From a virus: DNA of 64,000 nucleotides. The stretch lies in the IMG/VR virus record IMGVR_UViG_3300044675_000901, positions 1 through 64,000 of that record; one strand, given 5' to 3'. The translations under genes were made by a program, and so were the position numbers. How positions within the stretch are numbered: the first letter of the stretch is position 1; each line of letters opens with the position of its first letter. The notes beneath the pieces were generated by a model, which was not told the DNA's origin, searched no databases, and saw only the letters and a list, made by a program, of their open reading frames with translations. Shown one piece after another: positions 58,902-64,000 of this stretch.

Positions 58902-61105
58902 TCTGCGAGATTTTGACTAGCCTTCATGTCAATTTCTTTTTCCTTAAGGGCTAGCTGTTGTTGTTTAATTTGAAAGTCTTGCATCATCTTTTCAAGGTTA
59001 TTGTTAGATGATTTATCTTGTGCTTCAGCTGCAATCAAAGCTTTCTCAATCTCTAACTGTCTATCCTTCTCTTTATCCAAAGCTGCCTGCTCAATAGCTT
59101 GCTGTTTAACTTGTAGTTCTGCTTGAGCTTGCTCTTGCTGTGCTTGCTCTTGGGCCTTTCTCAAGTCATCAGCTTGCTTTTCAGCTTGCTTAATTTTATC
59201 TTTAATTTGAGAGAAGCTATCACTTTCAAATATAGATACAATTGTTGACATTGGCATACCGTTCTGTACAGCTGCTTGAGCCAAGCCTTCAATTTTCTGT
59301 TTCTTCTCTGCATCTTTACCTGCATCAGAAACAAAGATTCCATACTCTGCCTCCATGTGAGTAACTGGATCAACATCAATGTTGTCCATGCTACCATCAG
59401 GCATTACGTACATAGCCTTCTTTCCATTGAGCCAAGCCTCTTTTGAGTAATCCAAAAGTCCTTGGAGTTCTCTTCTTTCGAAGTGAGCAAATTTTCTAAA
59501 GATATCCTCTGTAATGTGAGAAGACTGCACAATGCTCTGCTGCGACGTGGCTTTTCCTTCATACGAACTCATTTGGCCCTGTCTCTGTCTAGTCACTCCA
59601 CTCACCTTCTCCCATTCGACCATAATAGACTCTAGCAAGGTAAGGTATTGAGATATTGTCTTAATGGACATATCTAATACTGACTGATGCTGAGGAGACA
59701 ATTGAATTCCTTCTTTGTTGTAGTCTACCCAAGCTATACCTGTACCTTCTACAAAATACATAAACTTATCCATGTCCCAGTTCTTAGGGATCATGTTAAT
59801 GTCGAACTGAGCAATAATGTCTTTGCTTCGTGCAATAGCTAGTTCAAGACGGTATTTGTAAATATTGTAATTGAGCTGATAAGCTATTCCTAAGCTTACC
59901 AAAGAAACACTCTGAGAGTTAATGTCAGAGTACTTTCTTCCATTGATTGGAAGTTTACATCTAGAAGGATTGTCTAAGCTGTTACGTTGGTTCTTGTATG
60001 GACGGATGTTTACAAAGAATCTTCTATCAATTCTAGTTCCCTCCCATACTTCGTTTACCCACTCCCATTCCATCTTAGCATTAAGATCTTTGAGTTCCTG
60101 AGGCAACTTGTATCCCTCTTCTACGTCAAACATCTCAGTATTCCCCGTATTAGGATCGTCATAAGTCACAAATCCAATACGTTTCCTACTCTTCCAGTAA
60201 ACTGTTATTATCTCAATTAATCTATTACGATAGATGTTATCATCTGCCCCACTTGCTTCTGCCCTATATAAGAGGTAAGCTTCTGCTGATGTATGTGTTG
60301 GGGATTCTAGCTCGAGAACCTGCTCATCAGATAGATATTCCCCGAATATGTCAATAATGGTAGATGCATGAGAATATTTTCTAATGATGGCCCAATCGGC
60401 ATCCTCAACAAAATCGATATCAGGATCTTTGTCATAATCTACATCTAATGGATTAACTACATCGTAAAATACTTCATCTCTTCTTACCCCTTTATGTGAG
60501 TATGTTTCCCCAGTTACAAGGAAGTGGAAAAACAACTTTTGAAACGTATCATAAACTTCATTGTAGTACATGATATAGTTCACAGCTGCTTGCCCCATTA
60601 CTGCTCTGTGATCTACATAACTTCTTTCGAATTCTTCTGCTACTTGCTTTGGGAGAGGTGGTTCCTGGTCTTGTGGGAGCTCTACCTGTTGCTGTTTAGC
60701 TAGCTCGGCTAAGAACTTATTCTTAAGATTAGCCAACATTAAGTTCTTAAGTGCCTCTTCTTTCAAACTGATCGAGTCAGCATTCTGCACAGTAACTGTG
60801 TACTCTAAAGGACGTTTAGCTTTCTCCCCAAGCAACAGATCGATGATCGGCTTAATGATCGGATAGTTACGGAGCTTCGAAGGAAAGTGGCTTCGGGTTT
60901 TGCCATAAGGTTTAAGGACATAGTTGTAGTCCTCCTCGTCGATTACCCCGTTATAGTAATCATACAGAGATTTCAGGTAACTGCGTCTCTCACTAATACC
61001 AAACTTTGACAGATTGATAAAGGCATTGACACAGTCTTCTTTCCACTTGTCATCTTTCTGAGAGAAGGGAATTCGTTGCTTGGGGATTGTAGCTTGTCCG
61101 AACAT
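58898..61105 (-). CDS. Portal protein
   Basis: 735 aa, ATG at 61105. It would form the dodecameric channel at the packaging vertex. The order TerL-portal-(hydrolase)-scaffold-capsid, the length, and conserved crAss-like portal segments support the call. These segments include RNYPIIKPIIDLLLGEKAKR, an aromatic/Asp-rich wing (FYDVVNPLDVDYDKDPDIDF), and VSGVTRQRQGQMSSYEGKAT before the crown helices. The C-terminal ~140 residues are a Gln/Ala/Lys coiled coil (AQQEQAQAELQVKQQAIEQA), fitting a portal barrel inside the capsid. A TAnnTTTG element lies 5 nt upstream of the start (61111-61118). Confidence 0.85.
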   Translation of the reverse strand: MFGQATIPKQRIPFSQKDDKWKEDCVNAFINLSKFGISERRSYLKSLYDYYNGVIDEEDYNYVLKPYGKTRSHFPSKLRNYPIIKPIIDLLLGEKAKRPLEYTVTVQNADSISLKEEALKNLMLANLKNKFLAELAKQQQVELPQDQEPPLPKQVAEEFERSYVDHRAVMGQAAVNYIMYYNEVYDTFQKLFFHFLVTGETYSHKGVRRDEVFYDVVNPLDVDYDKDPDIDFVEDADWAIIRKYSHASTIIDIFGEYLSDEQVLELESPTHTSAEAYLLYRAEASGADDNIYRNRLIEIITVYWKSRKRIGFVTYDDPNTGNTEMFDVEEGYKLPQELKDLNAKMEWEWVNEVWEGTRIDRRFFVNIRPYKNQRNSLDNPSRCKLPINGRKYSDINSQSVSLVSLGIAYQLNYNIYKYRLELAIARSKDIIAQFDINMIPKNWDMDKFMYFVEGTGIAWVDYNKEGIQLSPQHQSVLDMSIKTISQYLTLLESIMVEWEKVSGVTRQRQGQMSSYEGKATSQQSIVQSSHITEDIFRKFAHFERRELQGLLDYSKEAWLNGKKAMYVMPDGSMDNIDVDPVTHMEAEYGIFVSDAGKDAEKKQKIEGLAQAAVQNGMPMSTIVSIFESDSFSQIKDKIKQAEKQADDLRKAQEQAQQEQAQAELQVKQQAIEQAALDKEKDRQLEIEKALIAAEAQDKSSNNNLEKMMQDFQIKQQQLALKEKEIDMKASQNLAE

Positions 61106-61110
61106 TAATA

Positions 61111-61118
61111 CAAAAGTA
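61111..61118 (-). promoter_or_regulatory. Bacteroidota-type -7 promoter element (TACTTTTG)
   Basis: In the 77-nt gap between terL and portal genes, the minus strand reads TACTTTTG, then TATTA, then ATG. It is a perfect TAnnTTTG exactly 5 nt from the portal start. No obvious -33 box or terminator for terL was found in the gap. Confidence 0.6.
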
Positions 61119-61182
61119 GGTTTGTTTTACAGCAGGTCTTTAAAATAAGTTGATTTGTGGGATTGTTTATTGTATCACACTC

Positions 61183-63150
61183 TTACTTATAAATCTTATC
61201 AAACCAATCATTGCTTGAGTTATCAGTATCATTAAAGCTTAACTCCTTGTTATATAACTCTCTAGTGTGGTACATGCCCACCATCAAGGCCATAACACGG
61301 TCAAAGTTACCCTTCCTGTTAAACTTGATTAACTCTTGCAACAATGCAAGGTCATAAATCTTCTGCAAGTTAAGGGTAATATTGCCTTCTTCGTCAGCCC
61401 CTCTCCCAGAAATTAACCAGTCTCTGATATAAAGTTCTCCCTGAGACTTTCTCTGCTCGGTCATGTGCATACCAAACTGACGTTTAACATTCTTACTTCG
61501 AAGCTCTTTTTTATCCAACATCTCAAATTCTTCTTGCAGCAGGTGCATTTTACGGAATCTCTTAGCATAAGCTATGACTTCTCCTCGGTCATTCTCGAAT
61601 CCTATCTTAGCATTGTAGTATTCTGCTAGCATAAATAGTGTTCGGTTGTATTCATCCTGAGTTTGAGGACGGCCTACGTAAGATGCTACAATTAAGTCAT
61701 CTGGCTTAGACATATTGTTAGGCACCTTAAGAACATAAGCTGCTCCTAGAGAGCTAGAGCTTTCTGCTTTTCCCTGCGCATATGGGTCATGACAAATAAC
61801 GTACAGGTTCTTTGGGGTTACTTCTTCTACTTCTGTTTTAAACGGGGTTTCGTATATTACTACAGCTCCAGTTAAGTTGTCATCCTTTCTGTGTGGGAAT
61901 TTAGATATTGCTCTAAGATTGCTGTTAGGGGCAAAATCAGCCTTCCCTTTAGTGTTGTAGTACATCTCCCCTACCACGCCAATTGTATCCAAGTTGCCAG
62001 ATATTACTCTATTATACTGTTCTTTTAACGAGTTAACGTCGAATGTGTTTGCCGTGACTTGCAAGGTTGCTTCCTGCGGAGTAAAGGGATGTTCAGCTAT
62101 ATACTGATCGTAGGACTTTGGGTCATTCCCTTTCTTCTTTTTCTCTCTTTGCTCTTCTTCGTACTCAACTGCTTCGTTAATTAAACTATTTCCATTCTCA
62201 TCTATGAATCCATCTAGATTCTTGTAGATTGGGACGAAGTATCCACAGATTGTTCCCATAGCCCCTGCATCCCAATCGTTCTCAAACCCTAAACAGTTGT
62301 AAGCCTCAGGGTGATAGAACAGTTCTTCCAGTCCTTCGAATCCAGGGCCCTCTTCTCCACCAGTTCCAAAGGCAATCATGGTACCTAACGTCTTAGAACC
62401 CTGTCTCATTGTAGGCATAGCTACCTCCCAAGCCTTAAGCAAGCCTGAGAATGAACCTGATTCTTCGAAGAATATCAACTCCCCTGCTTTACCACGTATC
62501 TTATCTGGATCGTCTTTTAGAGAGACCCCAATTATCTGTGACTTAAACCCTAGAGTTACGTCAGCCCCATTTACGTTCTTCTTATAGCCTGATTGCTTGT
62601 GCATCTCACGGTCAATTAAACGAGGTTGTGTCCAAGCTGTGTTATCGTCTATAAAAGATATGATATCCCAAGCTTTAGATAGTATTCCATCTCCAGTTAG
62701 GTACTGCTTATCCGATGCAAACACGAGGTTCTTACTGTTTCTAAGGTGAAAGTAGTTCCTACATAGCATAGCTGCAGCTTTGTAAGAGAAACCCTTACGT
62801 CTAGCCTTGAGTACAACCATGTGTTTGTTCTCCCTTCTGGCCTTATCTACAGCATTAAAGTACTCAAAATCCCCATCATAAAAGGCTGGGAAACTTCGAT
62901 CTCTTCGTGATATTACCTCCCCATCTGGCTGCTCTTCATCGATAATTCTATCAATTGGGCAGTAGTTAAGGTAGAAATAGTGGAATCCTGATATCTTAAC
63001 CCCATTTATCTCATGCCCATGCATGCATTTAAACTGCTCACTATCCCAATAGTCGTAGTATTGCTTGGTTCCAGGTAGGGCATCAGTGTAGTGCCCATAC
63101 TCGATGTAGTGTTTAGCTACTGCAGAGAATAGATGGGTATCTTTTAGCAT
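61183..63150 (-). CDS. terL: Terminase large subunit (TerL)
   Basis: 655 aa, ATG at 63150 (TAATG overlap with the upstream gene). The ATPase domain shows an atypical Walker A, VVLKARRKGFSYKAA (~113-126), Walker B plus catalytic Glu, GELIFFEESGS (226-230), and the coupling motif MIAFGTGG (258-265). The RNase H-like nuclease domain supplies acidic residues at LYVICHDPYAQG (D455) and KIGFENDRGEV (E519/D521). This is the DNA-packaging motor that pumps and cuts the concatemer at the portal encoded next. The length is typical of crAss-like phages. The R-rich P-loop lacking the classic GK[ST] is usual for phage terminases. Confidence 0.92.
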   Translation of the reverse strand: MLKDTHLFSAVAKHYIEYGHYTDALPGTKQYYDYWDSEQFKCMHGHEINGVKISGFHYFYLNYCPIDRIIDEEQPDGEVISRRDRSFPAFYDGDFEYFNAVDKARRENKHMVVLKARRKGFSYKAAAMLCRNYFHLRNSKNLVFASDKQYLTGDGILSKAWDIISFIDDNTAWTQPRLIDREMHKQSGYKKNVNGADVTLGFKSQIIGVSLKDDPDKIRGKAGELIFFEESGSFSGLLKAWEVAMPTMRQGSKTLGTMIAFGTGGEEGPGFEGLEELFYHPEAYNCLGFENDWDAGAMGTICGYFVPIYKNLDGFIDENGNSLINEAVEYEEEQREKKKKGNDPKSYDQYIAEHPFTPQEATLQVTANTFDVNSLKEQYNRVISGNLDTIGVVGEMYYNTKGKADFAPNSNLRAISKFPHRKDDNLTGAVVIYETPFKTEVEEVTPKNLYVICHDPYAQGKAESSSSLGAAYVLKVPNNMSKPDDLIVASYVGRPQTQDEYNRTLFMLAEYYNAKIGFENDRGEVIAYAKRFRKMHLLQEEFEMLDKKELRSKNVKRQFGMHMTEQRKSQGELYIRDWLISGRGADEEGNITLNLQKIYDLALLQELIKFNRKGNFDRVMALMVGMYHTRELYNKELSFNDTDNSSNDWFDKIYK

Positions 63151-63647
63151 TATTCACTGTATTTGTTAGTCTTAACCCCTGCTCTGTTAGGGTTATCCTT
63201 AGCCTGCTGCTTCTGTACTAGCTCTTCTAGTCTATCTAAGCCTTCGATTACCTCCCCAATCTTAGATAGGTTAGCAACTAGGTCTTTTGCTTGGTAGAGA
63301 AGCTTACCGTTCTCATCCATAGCTGTAAGATCGATGTCTTTGAAGTACTTTTCTAGCTTATTAACTGCAGACCTAGCTGACTTAAGTAGTTTTACAGCAT
63401 GTGTATCGGACAACTCCCTGTACTTATTCAACCCTGCATGTAAGTTAGGGGTTGACTTGACCTTTAAGTCCTCCATTAGCTTATCTTTCCTCTCATTCTC
63501 GTCATAAGCTGCATAGCTGGACCTATGATCTGCAAAAAAGTAGATAAATGCTAACTCTTTAGTAGTTAACTTCTCGAATTCTGGGATAGTCAAAGCATAC
63601 GGAGATGGGATGACTATGTTATTATTTACTGTTAGCAAGTCTTTCAT
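63150..63647 (-). CDS. Conserved protein upstream of TerL; possible small terminase subunit
   Basis: 165 aa, ATG at 63647, overlapping the HU-like gene by 26 nt and terL by one base. Entirely helical, with a segment FEKLTTKELAFIYFFADHRS, a charged middle (RELSDTHAVKLLKSARSAVN) and a final coiled coil (GEVIEGLDRLEELVQKQQ). Position immediately before terL and the helical/coiled-coil layout fit a TerS, which recognises pac DNA and oligomerises through coiled coils. A clear DNA-binding HTH is not obvious, so the TerS call is tentative. Confidence 0.65.
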   Translation of the reverse strand: MKDLLTVNNNIVIPSPYALTIPEFEKLTTKELAFIYFFADHRSSYAAYDENERKDKLMEDLKVKSTPNLHAGLNKYRELSDTHAVKLLKSARSAVNKLEKYFKDIDLTAMDENGKLLYQAKDLVANLSKIGEVIEGLDRLEELVQKQQAKDNPNRAGVKTNKYSE

Positions 63648-63858
63648 TTTTGCGCCTGGTTTTCTCGTTTAGATGGGCTATCCTTTCTGCTTTAGCTGAG
63701 AATGCCCCAAAATATGGGAGTCTGATTGTAGCAAACCCCCCTTCTTTCATGATTTTAGCTACATACTTAAACTGATAGTAGATAATCTCCTCTACTTTTT
63801 GTAGCGGGAGGTTATGTTTAGTAGCTAACTTCTGAATGATTACTTTTTCCTTGTTCAT
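63622..63858 (-). CDS. HU/IHF-like DNA-binding protein
   Basis: 78 aa, ATG at 63858. The sequence follows the HU/IHF fold: helix-helix (KVIIQKLATKHNLPLQKVEE), a second helix (QFKYVAKIMKEGG), then the beta-wing start FATIRLPYFGAFSAK with the IRLPxFGxF consensus, and a basic tail replacing the long DNA-embracing arms. crAss-like phages carry such an IHF-like gene next to the packaging genes. It probably bends DNA for packaging, replication or transcription. The start overlaps the upstream stop (ATGA), coupling it to the zinc-binding protein. Confidence 0.82.
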   Translation of the reverse strand: MNKEKVIIQKLATKHNLPLQKVEEIIYYQFKYVAKIMKEGGFATIRLPYFGAFSAKAERIAHLNEKTRRKNERLANSK

Positions 63859-64000
63859 TTCCGAAGGTTAATCGGTTTTCCCGACTTTCCAATCTGAATA
63901 GGTTCCCACCTAGATGGCTCATCAGGGCATTTAGCTGTTTGCCAGCTGGCTTTCTGCTCAATATAGCACCCACACAAGCCACACTGTTTAGTTTCCTCTT
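63855..64000 (-). CDS. C-terminal part of a small zinc-binding protein (5' end outside window)
   Basis: An open minus-strand frame runs from the window edge to TGA at 63855-63857, 48 codons in view. It reads CGLCGCYIEQKASWQTAKCP then DEPSRWEPI, a CxxCxC...KCP...RW arrangement found in small proteins of many Bacteroidota phages. It probably binds zinc. Its stop overlaps the ATG of the HU-like gene, so both belong to the same late operon, whose promoter lies beyond the window. Confidence 0.65.
   Translation of the reverse strand, partial: EETKQCGLCGCYIEQKASWQTAKCPDEPSRWEPIQIGKSGKPINLRK

Noticed and set aside
1-64000. tRNA genes, CRISPR arrays, integrase/attachment sites, insertion sequences and direct terminal repeats
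   Set aside because: Searched by eye for CCA-type cloverleaf blocks, regularly spaced repeats, transposase or integrase motifs and matching ends; none found. Intergenic space is too small for most of these.

Overview
The window looks like about two thirds of a crAss-like phage genome (order Crassvirales, tailed phages of Bacteroidota). The evidence is gene content and order: an HU/IHF-like protein, large terminase, portal, capsid protein and tail/connector genes, followed by a block of giant virion-cargo genes. One of these carries the DFDVD active-site motif of the YonO-like, single-polypeptide virion RNA polymerase. The DNA is AT-rich, almost every base is coding, and TAnnTTTG elements, the Bacteroidota -7 promoter motif, precede several genes. 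Both ends of the window cut through genes. No tRNA, CRISPR array, integrase, insertion sequence or terminal repeat was seen.

Layout. Bases 1-10741 are a plus-strand replication/host-takeover module: the tail of a probable AAA ATPase gene, a small HTH protein, an SSB candidate, a DnaG-like primase, a PD-(D/E)XK nuclease, rIIA-like and rIIB-like proteins, a 5'-3' exonuclease, uracil-DNA glycosylase, and a cassette of small genes with strong, near-identical Shine-Dalgarno sequences. A bidirectional terminator at 10743-10765 separates it from the convergent minus-strand module, which runs from the right edge down to 10775.

Read in its own direction (right to left), the minus-strand module starts with packaging genes (zinc-binding protein, HU/IHF-like protein, possible TerS, TerL). 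Next come the portal, a glucosaminidase-domain virion protein, an acidic scaffold candidate and the major capsid protein, which is followed by a strong terminator. Connector/ring candidates, adhesin- or fibre-like proteins, a metallophosphoesterase, small basic proteins and a holin-like membrane protein follow. The module ends with a roughly 32 kb run of six consecutive large genes plus a ring-protein candidate, spaced 2-20 nt apart. By synteny with phage crAss001 these are the tail muzzle (1896 aa) and the ejected cargo. The cargo genes carry a DUF2272-like peptidase-fold domain with a glycine zipper, a coiled-coil protein, a 2344-aa protein ending in a RecB-like nuclease domain, the 2497-aa RNA polymerase with an N-terminal HExxH zincin, and a 1475-aa protein with a second HExxH zincin.

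How it fits together (inference from family knowledge): the cargo proteins are packed in the virion and injected. The polymerase starts early transcription, while the hydrolase, nuclease and protease domains help breach the envelope, process DNA or mature the virion. Host-type promoters then drive the late genes. The most notable sequence-level observations are three TAnnTTTG elements exactly 5 nt from a start codon (probable leaderless late mRNAs), a recurring basic-x-Q/K-x-(A/G)-G motif at domain edges of several virion proteins, and rare TAG stops that are all backed up by a second stop.
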